Numbered from the stretch's first letter, positions 39,224 through 50,231 are shown. The stretch: DNA of 64,000 bases from Kangiella geojedonensis (GCF_000981765.1 NZ_CP010975.1:1922001-1986000), one strand, 5' to 3'. Made by a program: numbers and translations. Notes: generated by a model not told the origin, from the letters alone.

Positions 39224-40063
39224 TTAAAGTTCCGGCTTTTGTCCACAAGTTACGCGATCATGCCCTGAATAGTCGCTCAAAGTTTCAACGTGGACAAAAC
39301 CGTGACTCTGAAGAATCGCCCTGACTTTTGGCCCTTGCTCATAGCCATGTTCAAACATCAACCAACCTAAAGGTGTTAAGTGAGTCGTTGCTTGCTGAGT
39401 AATTTCTTTAATATCAGACAACCCCTGCTCTGCGGAGACCAAAGCCGATGTTGGCTCAAACGTCAGGTCCTGAAGATGAGGATCGTCTTGGTCGATATAA
39501 GGTGGATTACTCATGATGAGATCGAAAGGCTCACCCTGCCAGTCGCGAAGCCAGTGCCCTTGATGACAGGTAACATTATCCAGCTTGTACTTCTGACGAT
39601 TGTACCCGGCGACGACAAGAGCATCTGCGCTCAAATCCATAGCCCATACCCGCGCCTTAGGTCTTTCTGACGCGACTGCGAGCGCAATAGCGCCAGTGCC
39701 CGTGCCTAAATCCACAATTCGATGACTATCTTGCGGAGCGACTTTTGTTAACGCTAACTCAACCAGGTGCTCGGTTTCAGGGCGTGGTATTAACGTGGCA
39801 GGTGTTACTTTTAACGATAAAGTCCAGAAATCTTGTCGCCCAACAATATAAGCGACCGGCTCGCCGTTACGTCGACGCTCAACTTTCTCTTCGAACGCAC
39901 GCATTTGTTCAGGCGTTAACGCTTTATCGGACCAAGTTTTTAACCAAGTTCGGTTTTGTTGTACGGTCTCGGCGAGTAACACTTCAGCGTCGAGTTTAGC
40001 TGTGTCAAACATCTTGAGCTGTGAAACAGCCCAAGACAGAATGTGTTCAACGGTTTGGTTCAA
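39224..40063 (-). CDS. prmC: release-factor glutamine methyltransferase PrmC
   Basis: A 279-residue SAM-dependent enzyme that methylates the glutamine of the GGQ motif in RF1 and RF2. The N-terminal helical domain binds the release factor. The SAM motif VDLGTGTGAIALA and the catalytic NPPY (in MSNPPYIDQ) are present. It lies 19 bases downstream of prfA, its substrate gene, as usual. Confidence 0.95.
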   Translation of the reverse strand: MNQTVEHILSWAVSQLKMFDTAKLDAEVLLAETVQQNRTWLKTWSDKALTPEQMRAFEEKVERRRNGEPVAYIVGRQDFWTLSLKVTPATLIPRPETEHLVELALTKVAPQDSHRIVDLGTGTGAIALAVASERPKARVWAMDLSADALVVAGYNRQKYKLDNVTCHQGHWLRDWQGEPFDLIMSNPPYIDQDDPHLQDLTFEPTSALVSAEQGLSDIKEITQQATTHLTPLGWLMFEHGYEQGPKVRAILQSHGFVHVETLSDYSGHDRVTCGQKPEL

Positions 40064-40082
40064 AATGATGCGGGAGGCAGGA

Positions 40083-41174
40083 TTAAGACTGGCCCGAAAG
40101 CGCTGCTAACTGGTCAGCTTGATGCTCTTGCACCAGAGGCTCAAGGATTTGATCAATATCGCCTTCCATAATCTCATCAAGCTTATACAGCGTTAGATTA
40201 ATACGGTGATCGGTCATGCGACCTTGAGGATAATTATAGGTACGGATACGGTCTGAGCGGTCACCAGTACCGACTAAGTTACGACGCATTTCGGTCTGCT
40301 CAGACTGATGTTTCGCTTCTTCGGCTGCCTGCAAACGAGACTGTAATACCGACATCGCTTTAGCACGGTTTTTATGTTGCGAGCGCTCGTCCTGACATTC
40401 GACAACCACACCCGTTGGCAAGTGCGTAATACGAATCGCAGAGTCAGTTTTGTTCACGTGCTGACCACCCGCGCCTGATGCACGGAACGTATCAACTTTT
40501 AAATCACTTGGATTAATATCAATCGCATCGACTTCATCCGCTTCTGGCATCACAGCCACGGTACACGCAGAGGTATGAATACGGCCTTGTGACTCAGTTT
40601 CCGGTACGCGTTGTACACGATGGGCGCCTGATTCGAATTTCAGATGCGAAAAGACCGCATCACCGACGATACGTAAAATAATTTCTTTGTAACCACCCTG
40701 CTCGCTCTGACTTTCACTGATGACTTCTACTTGCCAGCGTTTCTTTTCCGCATACTTACTGTACATACGGAATAAATCACCCGCAAAAATAGCCGCTTCA
40801 TCACCGCCAGTACCCGCACGAATCTCTAAGAAGGTGTTTTTGTCATCATTCGGATCACGCGGCAGCAGTAATTTCTGCAAATCAATTTCAAGCTGCTCGA
40901 TGGTAGCTTTAGATGCTTTGAATTCTTCCTGAGCCATTTCTCGCATGTCTGGATCATCGTCTTTCAGCATTTCTTCTGCATTTTGAAGATTTTCTACCGC
41001 TTCCTGATAATCTTGAAAAGCTTTAACCACTTCTTCCAGCTGAGAATATTCTTTCGACAAGTCGCGAAATTTATTTTGATCAGAAATAATCTCTGGGTCG
41101 CCTAACAAAGCTTCGAGTTCTTCGTGGCGATCAACCAGACCTTCTAGTTTTTGACTGACAGAATCCTGCAACAT
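40083..41174 (-). CDS. prfA: peptide chain release factor 1
   Basis: A 363-residue factor that reads UAA and UAG. The GGQ loop ([19 protein letters not shown]) is intact. The stop-codon-reading domain contains the PET tripeptide ([11 protein letters not shown]), specific for RF1. The start at 41174 gives the usual length (E. coli 360). The order hemA-prfA-prmC is conserved. Confidence 0.97.
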   Translation of the reverse strand: MLQDSVSQKLEGLVDRHEELEALLGDPEIISDQNKFRDLSKEYSQLEEVVKAFQDYQEAVENLQNAEEMLKDDDPDMREMAQEEFKASKATIEQLEIDLQKLLLPRDPNDDKNTFLEIRAGTGGDEAAIFAGDLFRMYSKYAEKKRWQVEVISESQSEQGGYKEIILRIVGDAVFSHLKFESGAHRVQRVPETESQGRIHTSACTVAVMPEADEVDAIDINPSDLKVDTFRASGAGGQHVNKTDSAIRITHLPTGVVVECQDERSQHKNRAKAMSVLQSRLQAAEEAKHQSEQTEMRRNLVGTGDRSDRIRTYNYPQGRMTDHRINLTLYKLDEIMEGDIDQILEPLVQEHQADQLAALSGQS

Positions 41175-41236
41175 GCTATTTCTTTGTTCCTATCGGTATA
41201 ATTCTTTATAAAACAATGATTAAAGTAATGTTTTAC

Positions 41237-42505
41237 TTAATCATCTGAGTTTTTGTCAAGCTGAAACAATTGACGAGTAATGTCGTGACGATCCAATTCC
41301 TCGTCATCTTCTCTTAGCCACACCATCGGCTGGTGTAAGAATTTCTTCGTTAAGCGGTGTGAGAAATGCTCTAACGCCGCTTCTATATCATTACCATTTT
41401 TCAACTGAGCCTTGGCTCGCTCAAGTTCCGCTTGAGCAATGTCAGCAAACATTTGATGCAGCTCACGAACTGTATCATGTTTTTGACGACCCGCGTGCCA
41501 CTTCTCGAAATCTTCTGCGAACTCATCCAAGATGACCAGTGCTTCTTCAGCCGCTTCTTGGCGCGCCTGCAAATTCTCCTGAATAACGCCTTCTAAATCA
41601 TCAACGCTATAAAGGTAGACATCATCCAGCTTTGCCACCGAGCTTTCAATATCACGGGGTACCGCCAGATCAACCATGAACATGCTCTTGCGACGACGTT
41701 CCTGAATGGCTGTTTCGACCATACCCTTGCCGATAATTGGCAACATGCTTCCGGTTGAGCTAATCACAATATCCGCCTGAGCTAAATAGTGGGGTATGGC
41801 ATCCAGCCCAACCGCCTTTCCCTCAAACTCATCGGCTAATTTGTGAGCGTTCGCTAGCGTTCGATTCGCCATAACCATTTGCTTAACGCCGCTCTGTTCT
41901 AAATGGCGCGCAGCCAGTTCAATGGTTTCACCAGCACCGACAAACAAGACGGTTAATTTAGAAAAGTCGGCGAAGATATGCTTAGCCAGCGTCACTGCGG
42001 CATAAGCCACCGACACTGGGTTCGATCCTATGTCAGTTTCATGACGCACTTTCTTGGCTGCGGCAAAAGCCTTTTGGAACAAACGCTCCATGATCTGCTC
42101 TACCGTGCCAGCACGTTTCGCTTTCTGGTAGCAGGCTTTGAGCTGACCTAAGATCTGTGGTTCACCAAGAACCATCGAATCTAAGCCACTCGCCACTTTC
42201 ATCAGATGCTTAACCGCATCCACACCTTTATGGTAATAAATAACCTCGTCGAGATCGTCACTCAGCTCTTTCTTAGCTTTGAGCCAATCCAGCAACTGTG
42301 CTTTTATCTGCTCATGTTGGTGCGATTCATTCGATAAATAAAACTCAACACGATTACAGGTCGACAACAAAGCCACCTCTGAACCCTGGGTCTGCTGTTT
42401 GACCTCAGCCATGATTTCGCCGAGTTCATGATCGGCAAAGGCCACCGTCTCACGGATGGCAAGCGGTGCAGTTTTATGGTTAATTCCCAAAACAATCAAA
42501 GACAT
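41237..42505 (-). CDS. hemA: glutamyl-tRNA reductase
   Basis: A 422-residue enzyme that reduces glutamyl-tRNA(Glu) to glutamate semialdehyde, the first step of C5 tetrapyrrole synthesis. Start MSLIVLGINHKTAP at 42505 matches the family and places the catalytic Cys50 in STCNRVE, as in E. coli. An in-frame ATG at 42607 would add 34 unconserved residues. The NADPH domain (VLFVGAGETIELAARHL) and the C-terminal dimerisation helices are complete. It is divergent from the TPR lipoprotein gene. Confidence 0.95.
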   Translation of the reverse strand: MSLIVLGINHKTAPLAIRETVAFADHELGEIMAEVKQQTQGSEVALLSTCNRVEFYLSNESHQHEQIKAQLLDWLKAKKELSDDLDEVIYYHKGVDAVKHLMKVASGLDSMVLGEPQILGQLKACYQKAKRAGTVEQIMERLFQKAFAAAKKVRHETDIGSNPVSVAYAAVTLAKHIFADFSKLTVLFVGAGETIELAARHLEQSGVKQMVMANRTLANAHKLADEFEGKAVGLDAIPHYLAQADIVISSTGSMLPIIGKGMVETAIQERRRKSMFMVDLAVPRDIESSVAKLDDVYLYSVDDLEGVIQENLQARQEAAEEALVILDEFAEDFEKWHAGRQKHDTVRELHQMFADIAQAELERAKAQLKNGNDIEAALEHFSHRLTKKFLHQPMVWLREDDEELDRHDITRQLFQLDKNSDD

Positions 42506-42739
42506 AGGTTTGAAACAGCTATCAAAAAGGTCACTCACTAAAGGCGCGGCATGACTCATGAAAATGCCTAAGGCATGCAATTGGCGCGAATTATAACACC
42601 GCTTCAAGATGTCTGCTAATTTTAAACATTCGTAAAAACTACATTTTTACACTGTACTCGGCTACCTTTCCTGATACTCTGTTTTAACTATGTGGAGCAC
42701 TTTCACAAAAAGTTTACTGGAATCTTTTATACTGGACGT

Positions 42740-44716
42740 ATGAACAGACTTTTCTCGGCTAAAACCCTATTCGTTTCAATATGCTGTGTATTGCTCGCCT
42801 CCTGCGCCACCACACAGCCACAAAAGATTGAAACACCCACGGCATCCAGCACTTCCCAAGCGCCGGAACACCCTTCTGTGGCTAATTTATCTGCCGAGGA
42901 TCGGAGCCAACTGTATTTCAGTATTTTGCTGGCGGATATCGCCAACAAACAAAAACTCTACGATGTAGCCCAAAGCAATTATTTTTACGCCGCCGAACAA
43001 ACCGGCAGCAAAGAACTGTCGTCGAGAGCAGCCATGGTTGCCTTGATTGAGCGCGACTACAATAACTCGCTGGAAGCTACTGAGTTATGGATGGCATCAG
43101 CCCCAGACGATAAAAACGCTTACAAAATAGCTCTAATCGCTAGTTTAGCTCAAGGACACACAGAGCAGGCCACAGCTTATTTACACCAACTGTTACCCTT
43201 GCTTCCTGAGAATGAAGACGAAAAGCTGTATGAACTCCTCCGCATGGCCAGCTTTCAAGAAGAAGCCGATTTCGTTGCATTCTTTGAGCAAGTTAATACC
43301 CCGCTTGAGTCACCACATATCGCCACAGCCGAAGCTTATTTACGCTTAAAGTCAGGGCAACCGTTGGAACAATTTGCTCGTATCCAGCAGTTGCTTGATT
43401 ATACTCTGGCTGAGCGCCCTAACTTTTTATCGGCCATCGAATTAAAAGGTGAAGCACTCGCCCTTCACTCCAAAGAAAAACGTCAGCAGTACTTAAGCCA
43501 AGTACTTCAGAACAACAAGCTGTCGCTCGAACAAACCTACAAAATAGGCGAGCTTCTTTATACACAACGTAGCTTTTCGGAGGCCTTAATCGCCTTTAAG
43601 CGGGTTCTTAAAGAGCGTCCACAGGATCAACAAACACTATTTTTAGAAGCCAGCAGCTACTACGCCATGGAAGACTATCAAAAAGCGAGTGAACACTTCT
43701 GGCAGTTAGCAAAGAATAACTACAAAAAAGAAATCAGCAGTTACTATTGTGCCGACTCTGCTGCTCGTGTGAATGACTTTGTTAAAGCCTACAGTTGTTA
43801 CGAAATGGTGCCTGTTGGCCGTTACTATATGACCGCACGGACTGAACTGGCTCAGCTATACGCCGAGAAAGATATGATGCAAGCGTCCGTCAATAGCCTT
43901 CGCCAAGCACAACGTAAGGTTGGCCTTGATGATCGCCAACGCTTGCTGGAGTTTGAAATTAACTTGTTAACTCAAGCTGGGGATTATGAACAAGCTGAAC
44001 GCCGTATTACTTCGGCGCTCCAAGTCAGCCCTAATAAGCCCTTCTTGTTTTATCTAAAGCTACAACTATTAAATCAAACCCAATCGGTCACAGAATTTGT
44101 GCAATCGGTAAAAACCCTGCGAGCCAATAGCGAGGCCGAACAGCTTAAAGTGGATATCACCTTAATCGGTGCAAACTTCTTACAGGGCCGTAACAGTTAC
44201 CTTATCGCTTACCAGCTGATCGAAGAAGCAGCAGCGGAACATCCAGACAACATCGAGCTGCTGTATAGCAAAGCATTGGCGGCGGAGCCGTTAGAGTATT
44301 ACAGCTCGATGGAGCGTGATTTACGCCAAGTGTTAAAGATAGATCCTGACCATCATCATGCTAAAAACTCGCTGGGGTATACCCTAGCCGACTTAAACCG
44401 TTCGCTGGATGAAGCGAAAGAGCTGATCGAAAGCGCCTACAAAGAACAACCAGACAATGTCGCCATTCAAGACTCCATGGGCTGGGTTCATTACCGTTTA
44501 GGCAACTACGATGAAGCGCTCAAATTCCTTGAAATGGCCTATGAACAAGAAGCCACTCCTGAAATTGCATCACACCTAGGTGAAGTGCTGTGGAACATGG
44601 ATTTACAAGAGCGAGCGATTGATGTTTGGCAAAAAGCCTTGCGGATGAACCCTAATAACCAGTATATTTTGCGGACACTCAGACGTTTTCCTGAAGCGAA
44701 AGTACTGACTGATTAA
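42740..44716 (+). CDS. TPR-repeat outer-membrane lipoprotein
   Basis: A 658-residue lipoprotein. The signal and lipobox LASC lie near residues 17-20. Many tetratricopeptide-type helical repeats follow across the whole length, clearest at the C-terminus (DPDHHHAKNSLGYTLADLNRSLDEA, about 540-630). Its position upstream of lolB-ispE-prs and divergent from hemA is shared with Pseudomonas. The function is unproven; a scaffold role in outer-membrane or envelope assembly is plausible. The ATG at 42740 gives the signal peptide directly; an in-frame upstream start (42692) would add 16 residues before it. Confidence 0.85.
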   Translation: MNRLFSAKTLFVSICCVLLASCATTQPQKIETPTASSTSQAPEHPSVANLSAEDRSQLYFSILLADIANKQKLYDVAQSNYFYAAEQTGSKELSSRAAMVALIERDYNNSLEATELWMASAPDDKNAYKIALIASLAQGHTEQATAYLHQLLPLLPENEDEKLYELLRMASFQEEADFVAFFEQVNTPLESPHIATAEAYLRLKSGQPLEQFARIQQLLDYTLAERPNFLSAIELKGEALALHSKEKRQQYLSQVLQNNKLSLEQTYKIGELLYTQRSFSEALIAFKRVLKERPQDQQTLFLEASSYYAMEDYQKASEHFWQLAKNNYKKEISSYYCADSAARVNDFVKAYSCYEMVPVGRYYMTARTELAQLYAEKDMMQASVNSLRQAQRKVGLDDRQRLLEFEINLLTQAGDYEQAERRITSALQVSPNKPFLFYLKLQLLNQTQSVTEFVQSVKTLRANSEAEQLKVDITLIGANFLQGRNSYLIAYQLIEEAAAEHPDNIELLYSKALAAEPLEYYSSMERDLRQVLKIDPDHHHAKNSLGYTLADLNRSLDEAKELIESAYKEQPDNVAIQDSMGWVHYRLGNYDEALKFLEMAYEQEATPEIASHLGEVLWNMDLQERAIDVWQKALRMNPNNQYILRTLRRFPEAKVLTD

Positions 44717-44786
44717 TTAAATCAGCTTTCAGCTGACTATAGCTGACAGGAACAACTCCCGATAATGACTGATAGCGACAGCTCTT

Positions 44787-45488
44787 ATGCCGACAACCTT
44801 AATGTATACAAAAATAACAAAAAATCTTTGCCTCTCAGTTTTCTTGATACTCTTTATAGCCGCTTGCGAAACGGTTCCTGTAAAACAAGAAACCACCGTT
44901 TGGGATGATCCCTTGTGGCAAAAACACTACAAGCTCCTAAAAACGTTTGAGCAATACCAGATAAAAGGCCGAATCGGCATCACCCATCCTGATGATAGTT
45001 TTTCATCAAACTTCCTATGGCAACAGCAAGAACCGAACCACTTTACCTTTCGTATGTATGGTGCCTTTGGCCAAACCTACATGATTCTTAAAGTACAACC
45101 ACACCTCAGTACTTTAGACACGGGCGATGACGAGCATTATGAGGGTGTTGATGCTCGCCAACTGCTGTACGGTGTATCGGGCTGGGATATTCCAGTATCG
45201 CTGATGCAAGACTGGATAAAAGGTCTACCCACAGGCATCAATAAAAGCGATCTGCGGATAAACGCCGACGGCACTTTGCAACAAATCAAATACCTGGATT
45301 ACGTGGTCGATTTTGTGCGTTACGACGTTGCCGAACTGCCTATAGCAGCGAGTGGAGATGCTGGCGATAAAACCATTGAACTCAAAATGCCGGATAAAAT
45401 CCGCATCGTTCAAAACAATGGAGCGCAGGGCGAAAACAAAATCGTTCTTTCCATCCGCTCTTGGGATATAGCGCCAAGCGGAGATTAA
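44787..45488 (+). CDS. lolB: outer-membrane lipoprotein receptor LolB
   Basis: A 233-residue lipoprotein that accepts lipoproteins from LolA and inserts them into the outer membrane. Lipobox IAAC is followed by the LolB fold, including YQIKGRIGIT and the segment SSNFLWQQQEPNHFTFRMYGAFG. The ATG at 44787 or the one at 44802 could be used, and neither has a strong ribosome site. The lolB-ispE-prs-rplY-pth-ychF order is conserved. Confidence 0.9.
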   Translation: MPTTLMYTKITKNLCLSVFLILFIAACETVPVKQETTVWDDPLWQKHYKLLKTFEQYQIKGRIGITHPDDSFSSNFLWQQQEPNHFTFRMYGAFGQTYMILKVQPHLSTLDTGDDEHYEGVDARQLLYGVSGWDIPVSLMQDWIKGLPTGINKSDLRINADGTLQQIKYLDYVVDFVRYDVAELPIAASGDAGDKTIELKMPDKIRIVQNNGAQGENKIVLSIRSWDIAPSGD

Positions 45489-45491
45489 CTG

Positions 45492-46364
45492 ATGACCTTT
45501 GCTCACTCCACAGGATACACCAACCCACAGGGGTACTCCTACTGGCCAGCCCCGGCGAAATTAAACCTTGAGCTCAGAATTCTCGGTCGTCGCGATGATG
45601 GTTACCACGACTTACAGACCCTTTTTCAGCTCTTAGACTGTGGTGATGACATTTGGATAAAGCCCAATGACTCAGGCCAAGTCACACTCCAGTCTGAATA
45701 TGATGAAGTTCCCAGTGACGATAATTTAATCATTAAAGCAGCGCGCGCGCTTGAACCGTTTAAAGGGAAGCACCAAGGCGCTGACATTCGTCTCAATAAA
45801 AAACTTCCTTCAGGCGCCGGACTAGGCGGTGGTAGTTCTGACGCAGCCACAACCTTAGTCGCTTTGAATCAATTATGGGATATCAAACTCCCTAACGAAA
45901 AGCTTTGCGAACTGGGGAAAAGTCTCGGCGCTGATGTTCCGGTATTCGTCAAGGGTAAAACTGCGTGGGCGGAAGGCATTGGTGAAATTTTAACCGAGAC
46001 AGAGGTACCCGAAAAGTGGTACTTAATTGTCTATCCTGATGTAAAAATAAACACTTCGATAATTTTTTCGCATCCAGCGTTGACAAGAGACAATAAACCG
46101 ATTAAATTACGCGCCTCTCGCACAGAGGCAAGTTTAGAACTTGGTTACAACGCCTTTGAGCCTCTTGTCGCGAAGCTATATCCAGAAGTACGCGAAGCCC
46201 TTGAGTTTCTTAGTAAATTTGGAAAAGCAACGCTGACAGGAACTGGAAGTTGTGTGTTCTTAACCTTTGACAAAGAGCGAGAAGTCCGTAAAATAGCGGC
46301 ACTGTGCAAGCAGCGCTGGCTAACCTTAACAGCACGAGGCATTAACACTTCACCGCTGATTTAA
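45492..46364 (+). CDS. ispE: 4-diphosphocytidyl-2-C-methyl-D-erythritol kinase
   Basis: A 290-residue GHMP kinase of the MEP isoprenoid pathway. WPAPAKLNLELRILGRRDDGYHDL binds substrate, and the ATP loop PSGAGLGGGSSDAA is intact. The C-terminal GTGSCVF glycine motif is also present. A GGAG sits eight bases upstream of the ATG. The gene lies three bases after lolB and directly before tRNA-Gln. Confidence 0.95.
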   Translation: MTFAHSTGYTNPQGYSYWPAPAKLNLELRILGRRDDGYHDLQTLFQLLDCGDDIWIKPNDSGQVTLQSEYDEVPSDDNLIIKAARALEPFKGKHQGADIRLNKKLPSGAGLGGGSSDAATTLVALNQLWDIKLPNEKLCELGKSLGADVPVFVKGKTAWAEGIGEILTETEVPEKWYLIVYPDVKINTSIIFSHPALTRDNKPIKLRASRTEASLELGYNAFEPLVAKLYPEVREALEFLSKFGKATLTGTGSCVFLTFDKEREVRKIAALCKQRWLTLTARGINTSPLI

Positions 46365-46377
46365 GGTGCAACATTGC

Positions 46378-46452
46378 AGGGGTATCGCCAAGCGGTAAGG
46401 CAGCGGCTTTTGATGCCGCCATTCGTTGGTTCAAATCCAGCTACCCCTGCCA
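46378..46452 (+). tRNA. tRNA-Gln (anticodon TTG)
   Basis: A 75-base cloverleaf. The acceptor arm AGGGGTA pairs with TACCCCT and is followed by GCCA. The anticodon stem GCGGC/GCCGC encloses the loop TTTTGAT, reading TTG. CCA is encoded. A tRNA-Gln between ispE and prs is usual in Gammaproteobacteria. It is probably co-transcribed with its neighbours, since no promoter is evident in the 13 bases after ispE. Confidence 0.97.
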
Positions 46453-46514
46453 TTTTCTTTACTTAAACATCAACTCTCTGCTTGTGAATTTGGGGCAAAA
46501 CACAGGGCTTTCCG

Positions 46515-47462
46515 ATGTCAGATTTAATGCTTTTCAGTGGTAACGCCACTCCTGATCTCGCTCAACGAATTTCCACCTACTTAAAAGTTCCTCTCGGTAA
46601 AATCACCTCGTCTAGCTTTAGCGATGGCGAATGTAATGTTGAGATCCTTGAGAACGTTCGTGGTAAAGACGTTTTTATTATTCAATCAACCTGTGCGCCT
46701 ACGAATGACAACTTGATGGAGTTGATCATTATGGCTGACGCGTTAAAGCGTGCTTCTGCCAAGCGTATTACAGCGGTTGTTCCTTACTTTGGTTATGCAC
46801 GTCAAGACCGCCGAGTTCGCTCAGCGCGTGTTCCGATTAGTGCAAAAGTAGTTGCCGACATGATCAGTGGCGTCGGTTTTGACCGCGTACTGACGGTAGA
46901 CTTACACGCCGACCAAATCCAGGGCTTTTTCAACATCCCGGTAGACAACGTTTACGCGACTCCCGTACTTCTTGACCATATCGCATCACAATCTGGCAAA
47001 AACCTGATGGTTGTTTCTCCAGATGTTGGCGGTGTGGTACGTGCACGCGCTATCGCTAAGCGTCTTAATGATGCCGACCTATCGATTATCGACAAACGTC
47101 GCCCACGCGCCAACGAAGTTGGTGTGATGAATATCATTGGTGACGTGAGTGGTCGTGACTGTGTCATCGTCGATGACATGGTCGATACTGCGGGAACCCT
47201 ATGTCAGGCAGCGAAAGCGCTGAAAGACAATGGCGCCAACAGCGTATCAGCCTACGCGACTCACCCAGTATTATCGGGCAAAGCTATCGATAACTTGAAC
47301 AACTCAGACTTAGATGCCTTAGTCATTACCAATACGATTCCGTTGAGCGAAGAAGCTCAATCGTGTGACCGTATTGAAACTCTCGACTTAGCACCGCTTT
47401 TAGGTGAATCCATTCGCCGTGTGAATACGGAAGAATCGATTTCGACGATGTTCTTGGACTAA
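46515..47462 (+). CDS. prs: ribose-phosphate pyrophosphokinase
   Basis: A 315-residue enzyme making PRPP from ribose 5-phosphate and ATP. The ATP/metal segment [13 protein letters not shown] and the PRPP-binding loop [13 protein letters not shown] are intact, as is the RPRANEV flexible-loop region. The length equals E. coli Prs. A terminator follows at 47522-47550. Confidence 0.98.
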   Translation: MSDLMLFSGNATPDLAQRISTYLKVPLGKITSSSFSDGECNVEILENVRGKDVFIIQSTCAPTNDNLMELIIMADALKRASAKRITAVVPYFGYARQDRRVRSARVPISAKVVADMISGVGFDRVLTVDLHADQIQGFFNIPVDNVYATPVLLDHIASQSGKNLMVVSPDVGGVVRARAIAKRLNDADLSIIDKRRPRANEVGVMNIIGDVSGRDCVIVDDMVDTAGTLCQAAKALKDNGANSVSAYATHPVLSGKAIDNLNNSDLDALVITNTIPLSEEAQSCDRIETLDLAPLLGESIRRVNTEESISTMFLD

Positions 47463-47521
47463 GCTCCTAGGCTAGGTTTCTCAAGCTAGAACCTAACGCT
47501 CGAACACCTTTATATAGCACT

Positions 47522-47550
47522 AAAATCCCGCGCACTGTCGCGGGATTTTT
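47522..47550 (+). terminator. intrinsic terminator after prs
   Basis: AAAATCCCGCG and CGCGGGATTTTT form an 11-bp stem with a 6-base loop and T-run, about 60 bases after the stop. The symmetrical A/T flanks could also work on the other strand. Confidence 0.88.
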
Positions 47551-47726
47551 GTATTTGAAGCCTTCTAGCGCAAAAAATCCGTAAAATTCCCTAAAAAGCT
47601 AGGAATTATGCCTAAATAGGCTAGCTTATTGCTTTTGGATCACGGTATAATTCGCGTCCGATTTTTTCGGGTTAAGCTTGGTCGCAAGGCTTAACCATTT
47701 ATTTACTCAACTTGTGGAGAAACACA

Positions 47727-48413
47727 ATGAGCGATTTTACATTAAAAGCTGAATCACGCAGCGATATAGGGAAAGGTGCGAGCCGCCGCCTACGTCGTCT
47801 TGCGGACAAGATCCCTGCTATCGTTTACGGTGGTAAAGAAGACGCTAAGTCAATTACCCTTGAACACGATGAAATCAACAACATGTTGGATGACGAAGCA
47901 GCATACTCTTCAATCATCAACTTAGTTATCGACGGCGAAACTGAAGAAGTTCTTATCAAAGACCTTCAGCGTCACCCGTTCAAACTAAAGTTATTGCACG
48001 TTGACTTCAAGCGCATCGTTCGTGGTGAAAACATGGAAGCAAACGTTCCATTACACTTCATCAACGAAGACAAAGCACCTGGTAAGAAAGAAGGTGGCGT
48101 AATGTCTCACCAATTAACAACGGTTGAGATTTCATGTCGTCCACGTAACTTACCTGAGTACATTGAAGTGGATCTTGGCGAAATGAACATCGGTGATTCT
48201 ATCCACTTGAGTGAAATCACGTTGCCAGAAGGCGTTGAACTAGTTGCCTTCATGCACGGCGATGTTGAAGATAACGACCTAACTGTAGCTAACATGGTAC
48301 CGCCAGCTGTTGAAGAAGTTGAAGACGACGCTGACGAAGTTGATGAAACTGAAGTTCCAGCTAGCGAACAGAAAGGTGACGAAGGCGATTCAGAAGAAAA
48401 GAACGAAGATTAA
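47727..48413 (+). CDS. rplY: 50S ribosomal protein L25 (bL25, CTC form)
   Basis: A 228-residue protein. The N-terminal L25 domain (about 1-95) binds 5S rRNA; it opens FTLKAESRSDIGKGASRRLRR. A C-terminal CTC domain (about 95-190) and a strongly acidic tail follow. E. coli L25 lacks the CTC part, but many other Gammaproteobacteria have it. The ATG at 47727 has GTGGAG upstream; an in-frame start at 47712 is less likely. A TATAAT at 47646-47651 marks a possible promoter. Confidence 0.95.
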   Translation: MSDFTLKAESRSDIGKGASRRLRRLADKIPAIVYGGKEDAKSITLEHDEINNMLDDEAAYSSIINLVIDGETEEVLIKDLQRHPFKLKLLHVDFKRIVRGENMEANVPLHFINEDKAPGKKEGGVMSHQLTTVEISCRPRNLPEYIEVDLGEMNIGDSIHLSEITLPEGVELVAFMHGDVEDNDLTVANMVPPAVEEVEDDADEVDETEVPASEQKGDEGDSEEKNED

Positions 48414-48452
48414 TTCTTCGTTCTAACTGAACGTTTTCAGTTAGACTGAATA

Positions 48453-49046
48453 ATGTCTAGCATCAAGTTAATTGTGGGCCTGGCCAATCCAGGCTCACAA
48501 TATCAAGATACCCGTCATAACGCTGGTGCCTGGTATGTCGAAGAACTGGCACGGGCTTATAATATCCCCTTCAAAGTCGACAGTAAGTTTCATGGCCTAT
48601 TCGCCAAAGGCTTAATTGGCTCTGAAGATATCAAATTACTGATCCCCTCCACTTTTATGAATCTCAGCGGTAAAGCCATTCAGGCCGTCGCTAGTTTTTA
48701 TAAAATTGATCCTGAGGAAATTCTTGTCGCGCACGACGAACTCGATATAGACCCAGGAACGCTAAAGCTTAAAAAAGGCGGCGGACATGGTGGTCATAAC
48801 GGTTTACGCGACACCATCAGTAAACTTGGTAATAACAAAGAATTTATGCGATTACGCGTCGGCATTGGCCACCCAGGTCATAAAAGCCAAGTCACAGGCT
48901 ATGTGCTCGGTAAGCCAAGTCCAGACGACCGTAATGCAATCAATTTAGCAATCGACGAAGCGGTACGCGAAACCCCAACGCTATTAAGTGGCGACTGGGA
49001 TAAGGCCGTACATCGATTACACAGCGTAAAAGCAGGCGCTGAATAA
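48453..49046 (+). CDS. pth: peptidyl-tRNA hydrolase
   Basis: A 197-residue enzyme that releases tRNA from dropped-off peptidyl-tRNA. The catalytic His22 lies in TRHNAGAW, Asp95 in VAHDELDI, and FMNLSGKAI and [11 protein letters not shown] are family blocks. Typical length. It lies between rplY and ychF, as in most Gammaproteobacteria. Confidence 0.97.
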   Translation: MSSIKLIVGLANPGSQYQDTRHNAGAWYVEELARAYNIPFKVDSKFHGLFAKGLIGSEDIKLLIPSTFMNLSGKAIQAVASFYKIDPEEILVAHDELDIDPGTLKLKKGGGHGGHNGLRDTISKLGNNKEFMRLRVGIGHPGHKSQVTGYVLGKPSPDDRNAINLAIDEAVRETPTLLSGDWDKAVHRLHSVKAGAE

Positions 49047-49072
49047 CCCAATCAATCGTAGAGAGAAGTAAC

Positions 49073-50164
49073 ATGGCACTAAATTGTGGAATCGTGGGCT
49101 TGCCCAATGTTGGAAAATCAACACTTTTCAATGCACTGACTGACGCAGGCATCGACGCTGCCAACTACCCTTTCTGTACTATTGAACCGAATACCGGCGT
49201 GGTGCCAATCCCTGACCCGCGTTTAGACGCTATTTCAGCAATCGCTAAGCCACAAAAGATCTTACCGGCTACGATGGAGTTCGTAGACATCGCAGGCCTA
49301 GTAGCGGGCGCCTCAAAAGGCGAAGGCTTGGGTAACAAGTTCCTAGCCAATATCCGTGAAACTCACGCTATCGCCCACGTGGTACGCTGCTTCGACAACG
49401 ACGACGTGGTACACGTCGATGGTAAAGTTGATCCACTGGCTGACATCGACACCATTAACACCGAGTTAGCGCTAGCGGATCTAGAAGCCGTTGAAAAGCG
49501 CATGATAAAAACGGCGAAAGTCGCTAAAAGCGGCGACAAAGACGCTAAAATCGAGTTAGAGCTGTTAGAAAAGTCAAAAGCCTGTCTCGACGAAGGTAAC
49601 GCCCTTCGCAGCATGGACTTGGACAAAGACGAGCGTAAATTAATGCGCAAGTTCCAGTTAATTACGATTAAACCGACCATGTACATCGCCAACGTCAGCG
49701 AAGACGGTTTTGAAAACAACCCACTACTTGACCAAGTACGTGAGTTCGCTGCTTCAGAAAACGCCGAAGTAGTACCAATCTGCGCCTCTATCGAATCTGA
49801 AATCGCCGCCCTAGACGATGAAGACAAAATCGACTTCCTAGCCGACCTAGGCCAAGAAGAGCCAGGTTTGAACCGCGTGATTCGTGCTGGTTATAACCTA
49901 CTTGAGCTACAGACTTACTTCACCGCAGGTGAAAAAGAAGTTCGCGCATGGCAGGTCAAAGTCGGCGCCACAGCTCCACAAGCCGCTGGCGTGATCCACA
50001 CAGACTTCGAAAAAGGCTTCATCCGCGCCGAAGTCGTGGCTTATGACGACTACATCGCTGGAAACGGCGAAGCAGGCGCTAAAGAAGCCGGAAAATGGCG
50101 TCTAGAAGGCAAAGACTACATCGTCAAAGACGGCGACGTCATGCACTTCCGCTTCAACGTATAA
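49073..50164 (+). CDS. ychF: redox-regulated ATPase YchF (Obg family)
   Basis: A 363-residue OLA1-type P-loop protein that prefers ATP and binds ribosomes. Walker A is GLPNVGKST, the switch region is [19 protein letters not shown], and the C-terminal TGS-like domain (about 280-363) ends VMHFRFNV. It is the last conserved gene before the tRNA-Met integration site. Confidence 0.97.
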   Translation: MALNCGIVGLPNVGKSTLFNALTDAGIDAANYPFCTIEPNTGVVPIPDPRLDAISAIAKPQKILPATMEFVDIAGLVAGASKGEGLGNKFLANIRETHAIAHVVRCFDNDDVVHVDGKVDPLADIDTINTELALADLEAVEKRMIKTAKVAKSGDKDAKIELELLEKSKACLDEGNALRSMDLDKDERKLMRKFQLITIKPTMYIANVSEDGFENNPLLDQVREFAASENAEVVPICASIESEIAALDDEDKIDFLADLGQEEPGLNRVIRAGYNLLELQTYFTAGEKEVRAWQVKVGATAPQAAGVIHTDFEKGFIRAEVVAYDDYIAGNGEAGAKEAGKWRLEGKDYIVKDGDVMHFRFNV

Positions 50165-50202
50165 CAGATGACAAAAAAGGCGCATATTTTCACCCGAAAG
50201 GC

Positions 50203-50231
50203 TTGACATAAAGCCCCGAAATCACGAAAAT
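50203..50231 (+). promoter_or_regulatory. tRNA-Met promoter
   Basis: A consensus TTGACA (50203-50208) lies 17 bases from GAAAAT (50226-50231). A GC-rich discriminator (ACGCGCCAC) follows, typical of growth-rate-controlled stable-RNA promoters. Confidence 0.65.

Noticed and set aside
48107-48295. Antisense open frames within rplY, ychF, mreB, kdsD and others
   Set aside because: They follow from codon bias of the true genes on the other strand and have no start signals or family features.
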